DNA of 64,000 bases from Ideonella sp. (lineage in GTDB: Bacteria; Pseudomonadota; Gammaproteobacteria; Burkholderiales; Burkholderiaceae_C): contig JABTUY010000005.1 in assembly GCA_015075165.1 (NCBI GenBank), positions 372,001 to 436,000 of the forward strand, in the 5' to 3' direction. Of the stretch, positions 22,904 to 32,534 are shown piece by piece; the first letter of the stretch is position 1, and every line of letters starts with the position of its first letter. The notes beneath the pieces were generated by a model. It worked only from the letters and a program-made list of their open reading frames with translations. It made no database searches and was not told the origin of the DNA. The position numbers and the translations under genes are program-made.

Positions 22904-24724
22904 TCAGGGCGCGGCGAGCGCGCTGTCGGCCAGCACGCGGCAGCGGCCGGCGTGCTTGGCCGCGAGCAGTTGCTGGTCGGCGTGCTCGAGCAGCATCTGC
23001 GGCGACAGCGGCGCGCGCTTGGAGTCGGACACGCCGGCCGAGAAGCTCAAACCCGACACCATCTCGGCGTCGAGCTCGAACCGTTGCTGCTGCCACAGTG
23101 CCAGCAGCGCGGCCACCTTGCGCCGCGCGGTGGCGGCATCGGTGCGCGGCATCAGCAGACAGAACTCTTCGCCGCCGTAGCGGCAGGCCACGTCGCTCTT
23201 GCGGCAGTGCGACGCCAGCAGCTGCCCGAAAGCGGCCAGCAGCGTGTCGCCGGCGGTATGGCCGTAGCGGTCGTTCACCGCCTTGAAGTGGTCGAAGTCG
23301 ATCACCGCGACCGCGAGCGGCTGGTGTTCGCGCTGCGCCAGCGCGAACGCGGTGGGCAGGGTTTCGTTCAGGTAGCGCCGGTTGAACAGGCCGGTGAGGG
23401 CGTCGCGCACCGCCTGCTCCTTCAGCGCGGCCTGCAGCGACTCGACCTCGGCGATCTTGCGCGACAACTGCGCATTGGCCGCTTCGAGTTCGGCCCGTGC
23501 GCGCTCGGTGGCGCGGCGCTCGGACGCCTGCTCGTCGAGCTTGTGCTGCAGCCGCATCAGCTCGGTCTGCAGCGCCGCCGCCTGGTAGCGCGCCCGCGAG
23601 GCGAGGTGCGCGCGCGCCACGTGCAACTGCTGCCACAGGCGCAGCTGTGCCAGCGCCTGCACGGTGTCGCCGAGGTGCTCGAGGATCTCGGCGCGGATCT
23701 GCAGGTACAGGCAGCGCACGCGCAGGCTGAGGCCTTCGGCGGCCTCGCCATCGTCGGCGCTGACCTGCGCCAGCACCGGATCGAGCTCGCGCAGCGCGTC
23801 GACCCAGCGGCCCTCCAGGCCGGCCAGCAGCGCGCCGGCCACCGCGAGCTCCACATGCTCGTCGGGGATGTCGGCATGCGGCGCCCGACGCGCCAGTTCG
23901 ACCAGCTCGCGGCCGGCGGCGAGCTCGCCGGCGCGCAGCGCGGCGATGGCCAGCGTCTCGAAGCTGGCGCCCATCGTGCCGCGGCCGTCCACGCCGGTGG
24001 GCAGCTCGCGCACGCGCAGCACGTCGAGCATGGCCTCTTGCGCGCGGCCGAGCTCGGTCAGGCAGATCACGCGGTTGACCAGCAGCACGCCGAGCAGGCG
24101 CGGGTTGCGCAGCGCATGGCAGCGCGCGATACCCTGATCGAGGTGGCGCAGCGCCTCGTGGTAGTCGCCGATCTGCAGCAGCTCGTGCGCGAGATTGCAA
24201 TGCAGTACGGCGTCGAAACCGTGCCCGTGCGTGGGCCCGGAGTCGCGCAGCGCCTGGTACATGTAGGCGAAGGCCTGTTCCGAGCGGCCCTGCGCCGAAT
24301 AGCAGCCGGCGATGGTGTTCAGCAGCACGCCGCGCTGCTCGTGCTGCAACACCGAGAGGCCCTCTTCGCGCAGCGGCAGCACGTGGTCGATTGCGGCCGC
24401 GAAGCGCCCCTCGCGCCACAGGCCGCGTGCCAGTCCGGCGCCGGCCAGGATGTGGCCGGCGCGCTCGCCGAACGAATCGAACAGCCGCTGCGCAGCGGTG
24501 AGCTCCGGCGCCGCCTGGGCCGGCGTGCCGAAGTACAGCAGGTGGTAGCCGATCGCCAGGCGGGCCCAGGCCTGGCCAGGCACGTCGCGCTCGGCCACCG
24601 CCTGCGCGAGCGCGCGGCGTGCGCACTCGATCGAGCGCGGGGCGTCCTGGTGCAGCAGTTGCCAGGCCTTGCGCGCCAGCCGCAGGCCCTTGCTGGAGGC
24701 GGCAGATTCCGCACGGCGCAACAT
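22904..24724 (-). CDS. TPR-like sensor diguanylate cyclase (GGDEF)
   Basis: A 606-residue soluble signalling protein. Residues 10 to about 370 are helical repeats resembling TPRs (for example AWARLAIGYHLLYFGTPAQA and VLHCNLAHELLQIGDYHEAL). A coiled-coil follows at about 375-440 (LQHKLDEQASERRATERARA), then a GGDEF domain with VRDALTGLFNRRYL and the active-site GGEEF at 517-521. An RxxD inhibitory site (RKSD, 508-511) lies five residues before it, so product inhibition by cyclic di-GMP is expected. It has no transmembrane segment. The ATG at 24724 is preferred to a GTG at 24760; GATAAT lies 6 nt before it. Same strand as the acyl-CoA ligase, 87 bp downstream. Confidence 0.88.
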   Translation of the reverse strand: MLRRAESAASSKGLRLARKAWQLLHQDAPRSIECARRALAQAVAERDVPGQAWARLAIGYHLLYFGTPAQAAPELTAAQRLFDSFGERAGHILAGAGLARGLWREGRFAAAIDHVLPLREEGLSVLQHEQRGVLLNTIAGCYSAQGRSEQAFAYMYQALRDSGPTHGHGFDAVLHCNLAHELLQIGDYHEALRHLDQGIARCHALRNPRLLGVLLVNRVICLTELGRAQEAMLDVLRVRELPTGVDGRGTMGASFETLAIAALRAGELAAGRELVELARRAPHADIPDEHVELAVAGALLAGLEGRWVDALRELDPVLAQVSADDGEAAEGLSLRVRCLYLQIRAEILEHLGDTVQALAQLRLWQQLHVARAHLASRARYQAAALQTELMRLQHKLDEQASERRATERARAELEAANAQLSRKIAEVESLQAALKEQAVRDALTGLFNRRYLNETLPTAFALAQREHQPLAVAVIDFDHFKAVNDRYGHTAGDTLLAAFGQLLASHCRKSDVACRYGGEEFCLLMPRTDAATARRKVAALLALWQQQRFELDAEMVSGLSFSAGVSDSKRAPLSPQMLLEHADQQLLAAKHAGRCRVLADSALAAP

Positions 24725-24811
24725 GCGGCGATTATCGAATCGGCGTGCGGCGCGCGCCACCCCGCACAGACGTGCAACGCTGCACGCCGCGGCGACTTTC
24801 GGTCGCCGTGC

Positions 24812-26518
24812 TCAGTCTTTCCAGTCGTCCTCGAAAAACTCGCCGGCCACGCGCGTGCCCTCGGCGCGCTGCGCCGCCTCGGCCTTGCGCAGCTCGGCGC
24901 GGCGGATCTTGCCGGAGATGGTCTTGGGCAGTTCGGCGAACTCGATGCGGCGGATGCGCTTGTACGGCGCCAGCTTGTCGCGGCAGAACGCGAGGATGTC
25001 CTTGGCCAGCTCCTGGTTCGCCGTGTGGCCGGCGCGCAGCGCGATGAACGCCTTCGGCACCGCCAGGCGCAGCGGGTCGGGGCTTGGCACCACCGCGGCT
25101 TCGGCCACCGCCGGGTGCTCGATCAGCACCGATTCGAGCTCGAACGGGCTGATGCGGTAGTCGGACGCCTTGAACACGTCGTCGGCGCGGCCGACGTAGG
25201 TGATATAGCCGTCGGCGTCGCGCTGCGCGACGTCGCCGGTGCGGTAGCGGCCGTCGCGCATCACCTCGGCGGTCTTCTCGGCGTCGCCGGCGTAGCCCAG
25301 CATCAGGCCGGTGGGGCGCGGGTCGAGCTTCAGGCAGACCTCGCCTTCGTCGGCCGGGCGGCCGTCGGCGTCGATCAGCTCGATCGCGAAGCCGGGCAGC
25401 GGCCGGCCCATGCTGCCTTCCTTCAGCGGCTGGCCCGGGCTGTTGCCGATCTGGCAGCTCGTCTCGGTCTGGCCGTAGCCGTCGCGGATCGTGATGCCCC
25501 AGGCGGCGCGCACGCGCTCGATCACCTCGGGGTTCAGCGGCTCGCCGGCACCGACCAGCTCGCGCAGCTTCAGGCCCTGCCAGCGCGCGAGGTCGGCCTG
25601 GATCAGCATGCGCCACACGGTGGGCGGTGCGCACATCACGCTGACGCCGTGCTGCTGCAGCACGCCGAGCAGCGCGTCGGCGTTGAAGCGCGCGTAGTTG
25701 TAGATGAACACGCACGCCTGCGCGTTGAACGGCGCGAAGAAGCAGCTCCACGCGTGCTTGGCCCAGCCGGGCGACGAGATGTTCAGGTGCACGTCGCCGG
25801 GCTGCAGGCCGATCCAGTACATCGTCGACAGGTGGCCCGCCGGGTAGGTCTCGTGCGAGTGCGGCACCAGCTTGGGCTTGCTGGTGGTGCCCGACGTGAA
25901 GTACAGCAGCAGCGGGTCGCTCGCCAGAGTCGGCGCGTCGGCCGAAAAGTCGGCGCTGGCCGCGTAGGCGTCGTCGAAGCGCTGCCAGCCCTGCGGCGTG
26001 GTACCGGCCGTCGCCCCCACCGCGATGCGCGTGAAGCCGCCGCCGAGCGCGGCGAACTTCGGCGCGTGCGCCGCGTTGGCGATCACGTGCCTCACCTGGC
26101 CGCGGTCGAAGCGGTCGCGCAGGTCGTCCTCGGTGAGCAGCGTCGTCGCCGGCACCACCACCGCGCCGAGCTTCATCGCCGCGAGCATCGCCTCCCACAG
26201 CGGCCGCTCGTTGCCGAGCATCAGCAGGATGCGCTCGCCGCGGCGCACGCCGAGCGTGCGCAGCCAGTTGGCGACGCGGCTCGAGCGCTCGGACAGCTGT
26301 GCGTAGGTGCAGCGCTCCTGTCGCCCGTCTTCCTCGACGATCCACAGCGCCGGCGCATCGTTGCCGCGCGCGATCACGTCGAACCAGTCGAGCGCCCAGT
26401 TGAATTCGTCGAGCCTGGGCCACGCGAAGCCGGTATAGGCCCGGGCGTAGTCGCTGCGGTGCTCGAGCAGGAAGTCGCGAGCCGCCTTGAAGGCGGCGTG
26501 GGAGGAAGAAGTGCTCAT
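24812..26518 (-). CDS. AMP-dependent acyl-CoA synthetase
   Basis: A 568-residue adenylate-forming ligase that converts a carboxylic acid, ATP and CoA to acyl-CoA. Motifs: phosphate loop LLYFTSGTTSKPKLV, DGYGQTETS, the hinge region GRADDVFKASDYRISPFELE, and the C-terminal catalytic Lys in PKTISGKIRR. The sequence PGWAKHAWSCFFAPFNAQAC resembles the short/medium-chain acid group rather than acetyl-CoA synthetase. The ATG at 26518 has AGGAG 8 nt upstream. It lies 112 bp behind icmF on the same strand, so it may activate the short or branched-chain acid whose CoA ester IcmF rearranges; that pairing is inference. Confidence 0.88.
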   Translation of the reverse strand: MSTSSSHAAFKAARDFLLEHRSDYARAYTGFAWPRLDEFNWALDWFDVIARGNDAPALWIVEEDGRQERCTYAQLSERSSRVANWLRTLGVRRGERILLMLGNERPLWEAMLAAMKLGAVVVPATTLLTEDDLRDRFDRGQVRHVIANAAHAPKFAALGGGFTRIAVGATAGTTPQGWQRFDDAYAASADFSADAPTLASDPLLLYFTSGTTSKPKLVPHSHETYPAGHLSTMYWIGLQPGDVHLNISSPGWAKHAWSCFFAPFNAQACVFIYNYARFNADALLGVLQQHGVSVMCAPPTVWRMLIQADLARWQGLKLRELVGAGEPLNPEVIERVRAAWGITIRDGYGQTETSCQIGNSPGQPLKEGSMGRPLPGFAIELIDADGRPADEGEVCLKLDPRPTGLMLGYAGDAEKTAEVMRDGRYRTGDVAQRDADGYITYVGRADDVFKASDYRISPFELESVLIEHPAVAEAAVVPSPDPLRLAVPKAFIALRAGHTANQELAKDILAFCRDKLAPYKRIRRIEFAELPKTISGKIRRAELRKAEAAQRAEGTRVAGEFFEDDWKD

Positions 26519-26630
26519 CGCCGTTCTCCTGGAGAAAGGCGTCGTCGCCCGCGGGACGCGCGAGCGGCGGCGCCGTTGTCGATCGGGCGGGCGCCGGCGA
26601 TGCCGGTGCGCCGGGCGCCTTGCTCGGCCA

Positions 26631-29600
26631 TCACATGCTTCTGCGGTACTGGCCACCCACTTCGAACAGCGCCGCGGTGATCTGGCCGAGCGAGCAGCAG
26701 CGTACGGCGGCCATCAAGACCTCGAAGACGTTGCGGTTGTCGATCACCGCCTGCTGCAGGCGCTTGAGCATCGCCGGCGCCTCGCCGGCATGGCGCTGGT
26801 GGAACTCGTGCAGCCGCCTCAGCTGCGACTGCTTCTCGTCTTCGGTCGAGCGCGCCAGCTCGATGGCTTCGGGCACCGGGTCGCCCGCCGGGTTGCGGAA
26901 GGTGTTGACGCCGATGATCGGGTATTCGCCGGTGTGCTTGAGCATCTCGTAGTGCAGCGACTCCTCCTGGATCTTGCTGCGCTGGTAGCCGGTTTCCATC
27001 GCGCCGAGCACGCCGCCGCGCTCGGCGATGCGCTCGAACTCGGCGAGCACCGCCTCCTCCACCAGCTCGGTCAGCTCGTCGATGACGAACGCGCCCTGGT
27101 TCGGGTTCTCGTTCTTCGCCAGACCCCACTCGCGGTTGATGACCAGCTGGATCGCCATCGCGCGGCGTACGCTCTCCTCGGTGGGGGTGGTGATCGCCTC
27201 GTCGTAGGCGTTGGTGTGCAGGCTGTTGGCGTTGTCGTAGGTGGCGATCAGTGCCTGCAGCGTGGTGCGGATGTCGTTGAAAGCGATCTCCTGCGCGTGC
27301 AGGCTGCGGCCGCTGGTCTGGCAGTGGTACTTCAGCTTCTGGCTGCGCTCGTTGGCGCCGTAGCGCTCCTTCATCGCCACCGCCCAGATGCGGCGCGCGA
27401 CGCGGCCGAGCACGGTGTACTCCGGGTCCATGCCGTTGGAGAAGAAGAAGCTCAGGTTCGGCGCGAAGTCGTCGATGTGCATGCCGCGCGCGAGGTACGC
27501 CTCGACGAAGGTGAAGCCGTTGCTGAGCGTGAACGCGAGCTGGCTGATCGGGTTGGCGCCGGCCTCGGCGATGTGGTAGCCGCTGATGCTCACCGAGTAG
27601 AAGTTGCGCACGTTGTGGTGCACGAAGTACTCGGCGATGTCGCCCATCACCTTGAGGCTGAACTCGGTGGAGAAGATGCAGGTGTTCTGGCCCTGGTCTT
27701 CCTTCAGGATGTCGGCCTGCACGGTGCCGCGCACGTTGGCCAGCGTCCACTCGCGGATCTTGGCGATCTCGGTGTCGGTCGGCTCGCGGCCGTTGTCGGC
27801 GCGGAACTTCTCCATCTGCTGGTCGATCGCGGCGTTCATGAACATCGCCAGGATCGTCGGCGCGGGGCCGTTGATCGTCATGCTGACCGAGGTGTTGGGT
27901 GCGCACAGGTCGAAGCCCGAGTACAGCACCTTCAGGTCGTCGAGCGTGGCGATGCTGACGCCGGAGTTGCCCACCTTGCCGTAGATGTCGGGGCGTGGGT
28001 CGGGGTCGGCGCCATACAGCGTGACCGAGTCGAACGCGGTCGACAGCCGCTTGGCCGGCATGCCTTCGCTGACCAGCTTGAAGCGCCGGTTGGTGCGGAA
28101 GGCGTCGCCTTCGCCGGCGAACATTCGCGTCGGGTCTTCGTTCTCGCGCTTGAACGCGAACACGCCGGCGGTGTACGGGAAGCTGCCGGGCACGTTCTCG
28201 AGCAGCAGCCATTTCAGCAGCTCGCCGTGGTCTTCGTACGGCGGCAGCGCCACCTTGCGGATCTTGTTGCCCGACAGTGTGGTGTGCACCAGCCGCGTGC
28301 GGATCTCCTTGTCGCGGATCTTCACCACGTAGTCGTCGCCGGCGTAGGCCTTCAGCGTCTCGGGCCACATCGCGAGCAGCTTCTTGGCGCCGGCGTCGAG
28401 CTTGGCGTCGCGCTCGTCGGCCAGTGCGAGCACGGTGTTCTTCGCGCCGCTGCGTTCCGGGTCGGCCTCATGCAGCATGCGCGCGCTCTCGCGCAGCTGC
28501 TGCACCTCGCGCGCCAGCAACGCCTGCGCGCGCGCGCGGCGCTTGTAGCCGCGCACGGTATCGGCGATGTCGGCCAGGTAGCGTACGCGCGCCGCCGGCA
28601 CCACCGGGTGCTGGTGCGTGCTGTGCCGCGTGGCCACCGGCGGCAGCCGGCCTTCGGCCAGCGGCAGGCCGAGCGCGGCCAGGCGCGGCTTCAGCGCTTG
28701 ATAGAGCGCGGTCACGCCGTCGTCGTTGAAGCGACTGGCCATGGTGCCGAACACCGGCATCGCATCGGGCGGCTGCTTGAACGCCTGGCGGTTGCGCTGC
28801 ACCTGCTTGGCCACATCGCGCAGCGCATCGGCGGCGCCCTTGCGATCGAACTTGTTGATCGCGACGAACTCGGCGAAGTCGAGCATGTCGATCTTCTCGA
28901 GCTGGCTGGCCGCGCCGTATTCGGGCGTCATCACGTACAGCGGCACGTCCACCAGCGGCACGATCGCGGCGTCGCCCTGGCCGATGCCCGAGGTTTCGAC
29001 GATCACCAGGTCGAAGCCGGCGCAGCGGCACGCGGCGATCACGTCGGGCAGCGCGGCGCTGACTTCGCTGCCGGTGTCGCGCGTGGCGAGGCTGCGCATG
29101 TAGACGCGAGGGCCCTTGCCCCAGGGCCCGATCGCATTCATGCGGATGCGATCGCCCAGCAGCGCGCCGCCGCTCTTGCGGCGCGATGGGTCGATGCTGA
29201 CCACCGCGATGCGCAGCGCATCGTCCTGGTCGAGCCGCAGCCGGCGGATCAGCTCGTCGGTGAGCGAGCTCTTGCCCGCGCCGCCGGTGCCGGTGATGCC
29301 GAGCACCGGCAGCTTGTGCGCGGCCGCCTCGGCGTGCAGCGCCTGCAGCAGCGCCGGGGCTGCCGCGCCGTTCTCGAGCGCGGTGATCAGCTGCGCCAGC
29401 GCGCGCCACGCCGCCTCGGTGTGGCCCTGCACGGCGGCCAGCGACTGCGGCGCCTGCGGCGACAGATCGTGGTCGCAGCGCATCACCATCTCGCCGATCA
29501 TGCCGGCCAGGCCCATGCGCTGGCCGTCCTCCGGGCTGTAGATGCGCGCCACGCCGTAGGCCTGCAGCTCGCGGATCTCGGCCGGCACGATCACGCCGCC

Positions 29601-29924
29601 GCCACCGCCGAACACCTGGATGCCGGCGCCGCCGCGCTGGCGCAGCAGGTCGACCATGTAGCGGAAGTACTCCAGGTGCCCGCCCTGGTAGCTCGACACC
29701 GCGATGCCCTGCACGTCTTCCTGCAACGCGGCGGTGACGATCTCGTCGACCGAGCGGTTGTGGCCGAGGTGGATCACCTCGGCGCCCATGCCCTGCAGGA
29801 TGCGCCGCATGATGTTGATCGCGGCGTCGTGGCCGTCGAACAAGCTGGCCGCGGTGACGAAGCGCACCTTGTTCACGGGCTTGTACTCGGCCAGGGCTTT
29901 GAATTCGGCGGACAGATCGGTCAT
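26631..29924 (-). CDS. icmF: Fused isobutyryl-CoA mutase (IcmF)
   Basis: A 1097-residue adenosylcobalamin enzyme interconverting isobutyryl-CoA and n-butyryl-CoA. Domains in order: B12-binding domain (about 15-150) with Asp-Gly-His at 30-32; MeaI-type GTPase chaperone (about 200-410) with P-loop GTGGAGKSS at 212-220 and NKFD at 357-360; linker; and the mutase TIM barrel (about 530-1097). The specificity residues are Phe602 (in MFAGEG) and Gln746 (in GQNTCIF), matching isobutyryl-CoA mutase rather than Tyr/Arg of methylmalonyl-CoA mutase. The ATG at 29924 is taken over an upstream methionine because GGAG and the conserved N-terminus fit it. It diverges from an AraC regulator and is followed by the acyl-CoA ligase. 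Confidence 0.95.
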   Translation of the reverse strand: MTDLSAEFKALAEYKPVNKVRFVTAASLFDGHDAAINIMRRILQGMGAEVIHLGHNRSVDEIVTAALQEDVQGIAVSSYQGGHLEYFRYMVDLLRQRGGAGIQVFGGGGGVIVPAEIRELQAYGVARIYSPEDGQRMGLAGMIGEMVMRCDHDLSPQAPQSLAAVQGHTEAAWRALAQLITALENGAAAPALLQALHAEAAAHKLPVLGITGTGGAGKSSLTDELIRRLRLDQDDALRIAVVSIDPSRRKSGGALLGDRIRMNAIGPWGKGPRVYMRSLATRDTGSEVSAALPDVIAACRCAGFDLVIVETSGIGQGDAAIVPLVDVPLYVMTPEYGAASQLEKIDMLDFAEFVAINKFDRKGAADALRDVAKQVQRNRQAFKQPPDAMPVFGTMASRFNDDGVTALYQALKPRLAALGLPLAEGRLPPVATRHSTHQHPVVPAARVRYLADIADTVRGYKRRARAQALLAREVQQLRESARMLHEADPERSGAKNTVLALADERDAKLDAGAKKLLAMWPETLKAYAGDDYVVKIRDKEIRTRLVHTTLSGNKIRKVALPPYEDHGELLKWLLLENVPGSFPYTAGVFAFKRENEDPTRMFAGEGDAFRTNRRFKLVSEGMPAKRLSTAFDSVTLYGADPDPRPDIYGKVGNSGVSIATLDDLKVLYSGFDLCAPNTSVSMTINGPAPTILAMFMNAAIDQQMEKFRADNGREPTDTEIAKIREWTLANVRGTVQADILKEDQGQNTCIFSTEFSLKVMGDIAEYFVHHNVRNFYSVSISGYHIAEAGANPISQLAFTLSNGFTFVEAYLARGMHIDDFAPNLSFFFSNGMDPEYTVLGRVARRIWAVAMKERYGANERSQKLKYHCQTSGRSLHAQEIAFNDIRTTLQALIATYDNANSLHTNAYDEAITTPTEESVRRAMAIQLVINREWGLAKNENPNQGAFVIDELTELVEEAVLAEFERIAERGGVLGAMETGYQRSKIQEESLHYEMLKHTGEYPIIGVNTFRNPAGDPVPEAIELARSTEDEKQSQLRRLHEFHQRHAGEAPAMLKRLQQAVIDNRNVFEVLMAAVRCCSLGQITAALFEVGGQYRRSM

Positions 29925-30153
29925 CTCAGTTGCTCCACCGCGCTTCGCGCGACTCACGACGCATGAACCGACGTAGCCGAGAGCCGCCGCGGATCCGGCT
30001 TCGCCGGTCCGCTGGCGGCGCCCCCTCGTAGAGGCGGGCGCCGCAGGCGCTTCGCGGGGTGGTTCACTTCAGCCCGCCAGTCTAGGCCGCAGCGGCGCCA
30101 CGCGCGATGGCCGAAGCGCTCGCGGCGGCGAGCGCATTTGCCAGAATGCGGGC

Positions 30154-31218
30154 GTGGCCTCATCCGGCAGCGCGATCGCCCACCCCGTGGCCTCTGCGGT
30201 GGCGGCCGCCGTGGTCGCCGGCCCGGTCGCCGCTCACAGCGTGGCCGCCGCGTTCGTCGCCAGTGCGGTCGACCGGCTCGCACCGGCCGCGCGCGAGCGC
30301 GTGCTGGCCGCCTGTGGCATCGCGGCGCCGACGCTGCAGCGGGCCGGCGCGCGGGTCGACGCGCAGGCGTTCGGCGCGTTGTGGCTGGCGGTGGCGCGCG
30401 AGCTCGACGACGAGTTCTTCGGCCTCGACCGCCGGCGCATGAAGGTGGGCAGCTTCGCGCTGCTGTGCCGCGCGCTGCTGAGCCACCGCAGCATCGGCGG
30501 CGCGCTCGACGAGGCGCTGCGCGGCTTCGCGCTGCTGCTCGACGACGTGCGCGCCACGCTCGTGGCCGACGGTGCACGCGCCAGCGTCACGCTGCACAAC
30601 CGCATCGAGCCGATGAGCGCACGCCGCTTCGCCGACGAGACGCTGCTGATCATGCTGCACGGCGTGCTGTGCTGGCTGGCGGGCCGCCGTGTGCCGTTGC
30701 GTCGCGCCAGCCTCGGCTGGCCGGCCCCGGATCATGCGGCCGAGTACCGGCGCATGTTCTCGCCGACGCTGCAGTTCGATGCCGCGGCGAGCGTGATCGA
30801 GTTCGACGCCGCGCTGCTGCCGATGCGCCACGTGGCCACGGCGGCCTCGCTGCGGCAGTTTCTGCGCGACGCGCCGCAGTCGGTTTTCCTGAAGCAGGTG
30901 AGCGCACCGGCATGGTCCGAGCGCGTGCGTCGGCGCCTACGCCGAGGCGCCGACTGGCCCGGGGTCGAGGCGGTGGCCGCGCAATGGGGCATCTCGCCGG
31001 CCACGCTGCGCCGTCATCTGGCCGGCGAGGGCACCAGCTGGCAACGCGTGGTCGACGAAGTGCGGCGCGACATGGCGATCGCGCTGCTCGGCGAGCGCCG
31101 GCGCAGCATCGAGCAGGTGGCGGCCAGCCTCGGCTACGGCGACGCGCGGTCGCTGCACCGGGCGTTTCGCAAGTGGACCGGCGTGGCGCCCGGGGCCTAC
31201 CGCGCCGATCCGCGCTAG
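30154..31218 (+). CDS. AraC family transcriptional regulator
   Basis: A 354-residue regulator of the OruR/ArgR-like group, with a long N-terminal effector domain (about 25-240). The C-terminal pair of helix-turn-helices has GVEAVAAQWGISPATLRRHLA and SIEQVAASLGYGDARSLHRAFRKWTGVAPGAYR. The first 35 residues are alanine/valine-rich and unusual. The start used is the GTG at 30154. It diverges from icmF across 229 bp, the obvious target of its control. CAGAAT lies 6 nt before the GTG; no Shine-Dalgarno is visible. Confidence 0.85.
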   Translation: MASSGSAIAHPVASAVAAAVVAGPVAAHSVAAAFVASAVDRLAPAARERVLAACGIAAPTLQRAGARVDAQAFGALWLAVARELDDEFFGLDRRRMKVGSFALLCRALLSHRSIGGALDEALRGFALLLDDVRATLVADGARASVTLHNRIEPMSARRFADETLLIMLHGVLCWLAGRRVPLRRASLGWPAPDHAAEYRRMFSPTLQFDAAASVIEFDAALLPMRHVATAASLRQFLRDAPQSVFLKQVSAPAWSERVRRRLRRGADWPGVEAVAAQWGISPATLRRHLAGEGTSWQRVVDEVRRDMAIALLGERRRSIEQVAASLGYGDARSLHRAFRKWTGVAPGAYRADPR

Positions 31219-31330
31219 CGCAAGGGCTGGAAGCGCATCCAGTTGCGGGTGGACCCCACCCGCGTTTCCGGGGTGGCCGGCGCGCTCGGCATCGCTAGCA
31301 TCCGTGACATCGATCACAGACTCGATGCGA

Positions 31331-31352
31331 CGCCGGTCCGGACGGACCGGCG
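31331..31352. repeat. Perfect 10-bp inverted repeat with 2-nt spacer
   Basis: CGCCGGTCCG at 31331-31340 and CGGACCGGCG at 31343-31352 form a strong hairpin followed by TTGTCGTC. It lies between the AraC gene and the OmpA-like gene. It may terminate the AraC transcript, or fold in the leader of the next gene. Confidence 0.5.
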
Positions 31353-31372
31353 TTGTCGTCGGTGCCAACCGC

Positions 31373-31885
31373 GTGAAGCTATCCACCGACGTTCTGCCCT
31401 GGGCGCTGTTGTCAGCGGCGGCCCTGGTGCTGTCGGCCAGTGCGGCCGACGCCTGGCGCAGGGCGATGCCGGTAGCGGTGCTGGCCACGCAGACTGCGGC
31501 GGACCTCGATGCGGCGTGCGAGCGCTCGACCGACCGCGTCTGTTCGCAGCCGCCGCTGCGCTACACGCTCGAGGCCGATTCGTTCGCGCTCGATTCCGCC
31601 GAGCTCCCGGCCGACCTGAAGCGGCCGCTCGACGCGGTGGCCGATGCGCTGCGCGAGCACCCGGCGGCTGCCGTGCGCGTCGAGGTGCACACCGACGCGT
31701 CGGGCCCGGTCGAGGCGCGGCGCTCGCTGACCCAGCGGCGCGCCGATGCGGTAAAGCTGTATCTGGTCAGCCGCGGGCTCGATCCGGTGACGCTGCATGC
31801 GGTGGGCATGGGCTCGCTGGCGCCGCGCCGCGGCGCCGATCCGTACGCCGGCAGCAACCGGCGCATCGAGATCGTGCCGCTGTAG
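31373..31885 (+). CDS. OmpA-domain envelope protein
   Basis: A 170-residue exported protein from the GTG at 31373. A classic signal-like start (KLSTDVLPWALLSAAALVLSASAADA) is followed by a short linker with two cysteines (AACERSTDRVCSQ) and an OmpA peptidoglycan-binding domain. The domain shows VRVEVHTDASGPVEARRSLTQRRADAVKLYLVSRGLDP and the terminal GSNRRIEI. Such proteins tether the outer membrane or a protein complex to the cell wall. An ATG at 31325 is in frame but lies before the hairpin at 31331-31352, so the later start is preferred. No linked partner is evident. Confidence 0.75.
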   Translation: MKLSTDVLPWALLSAAALVLSASAADAWRRAMPVAVLATQTAADLDAACERSTDRVCSQPPLRYTLEADSFALDSAELPADLKRPLDAVADALREHPAAAVRVEVHTDASGPVEARRSLTQRRADAVKLYLVSRGLDPVTLHAVGMGSLAPRRGADPYAGSNRRIEIVPL

Positions 31886-31926
31886 CCGCGCCCGCGGCCA
31901 AGCCCGTCGCCATGCGAGCGGCGGGC

Positions 31927-31932
31927 TACCAT
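31927..31932 (+). promoter_or_regulatory. Candidate -10 element of greB
   Basis: TACCAT ends 8 nt before the ATG at 31941, with no Shine-Dalgarno between. Confidence 0.35.
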
Positions 31933-31940
31933 CGGGCGCG

Positions 31941-32501
31941 ATGAACAAGGCCTTCACGCGCGAGAGCGACGCGCCCGACGAAGACGATGACGGTCCGGGC
32001 CTGCCCGCACTGCCAGCCGGCGGCAAGAACTACATCACCGTGCACGGCTACCAGCGGCTGCGCGCCGAGCTGCTGCAGCTGATCGACCAGGAACGGCCCA
32101 AGGTGGTGGAGGTGGTGTCGTGGGCGGCGTCCAACGGCGACCGCTCCGAGAACGGCGACTACCTCTACGGCAAGAAGCGGCTGCGCGAGATCGACCGCCG
32201 CATCCGCTTCCTGACCAAGCGGCTCGACATCGCCGAGGTCACCGACCCGTCGCGCCACCACGGTAGCGACCAGGTGTTCTTCGGCGCCACCGTGACCTAC
32301 GCCAACGCGCGCGGCGACGAGCGCACGGTGACGATCAAGGGCATCGACGAGGCCGACAGCCTGGCCGGCGAGGTGAGCTGGGTGTCGCCGATCGCCCGCG
32401 CGCTGCTGAAGGCGCGCGCGGGCGACGAAGTGAAGCTGACGACGCCCGGCGGTGTCGAAGCGATCGAGGTGCTGGCGGTGCGATACCCGGCGCCGCAATA
32501 G
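31941..32501 (+). CDS. greB: Transcription elongation factor GreB
   Basis: A 186-residue Gre factor that stimulates RNA cleavage by backtracked RNA polymerase. The coiled-coil with the conserved acidic tip is present (VVEVVSWAASNGDRSENGDYLYGKKRLREIDRRI; Asp and Glu of NGDRSENGDY), as is the C-terminal FKBP-like domain ending VSWVSPIARALLKARAGDEV. It carries an acidic N-terminal extension of about 27 residues (ESDAPDEDDDGPG) relative to enteric GreB. The gene is convergent with spoT, 33 bp away. Confidence 0.93.
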   Translation: MNKAFTRESDAPDEDDDGPGLPALPAGGKNYITVHGYQRLRAELLQLIDQERPKVVEVVSWAASNGDRSENGDYLYGKKRLREIDRRIRFLTKRLDIAEVTDPSRHHGSDQVFFGATVTYANARGDERTVTIKGIDEADSLAGEVSWVSPIARALLKARAGDEVKLTTPGGVEAIEVLAVRYPAPQ

Positions 32502-32525
32502 CCGGGCCCGGCCGCTGCGCAGCGG
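32501..32525. terminator. Adjacent palindromes between greB and spoT
   Basis: GCCGGGCCCGGC at 32501-32512 and CCGCTGCGCAGCGG at 32512-32525 lie in the 33-bp gap between the convergent genes. They could act as a bidirectional terminator, but there are no T-runs. Confidence 0.35.
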
Positions 32526-32534
32526 GCTTGGGTC

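Noticed and set aside
26631-29924. Methylmalonyl-CoA mutase identity
   Set aside because: Phe602 and Gln746 replace the Tyr/Arg pair that binds the carboxylate of methylmalonyl-CoA, and the GTPase is fused between domains, which is the IcmF arrangement.
26487-29966. A 1159-residue plus-strand open frame opposite icmF
   Set aside because: The same antisense artefact: low-complexity composition and no conserved segment, while the minus strand carries unmistakable IcmF domains.
31304-31372. Longer start for the OmpA-domain protein
   Set aside because: The 31304 GTG lies two bases after a TAGCAT hexamer that looks like its own promoter, and the 31325 ATG would put the 31331-31352 hairpin inside the gene; the GTG at 31373 gives a normal signal peptide.
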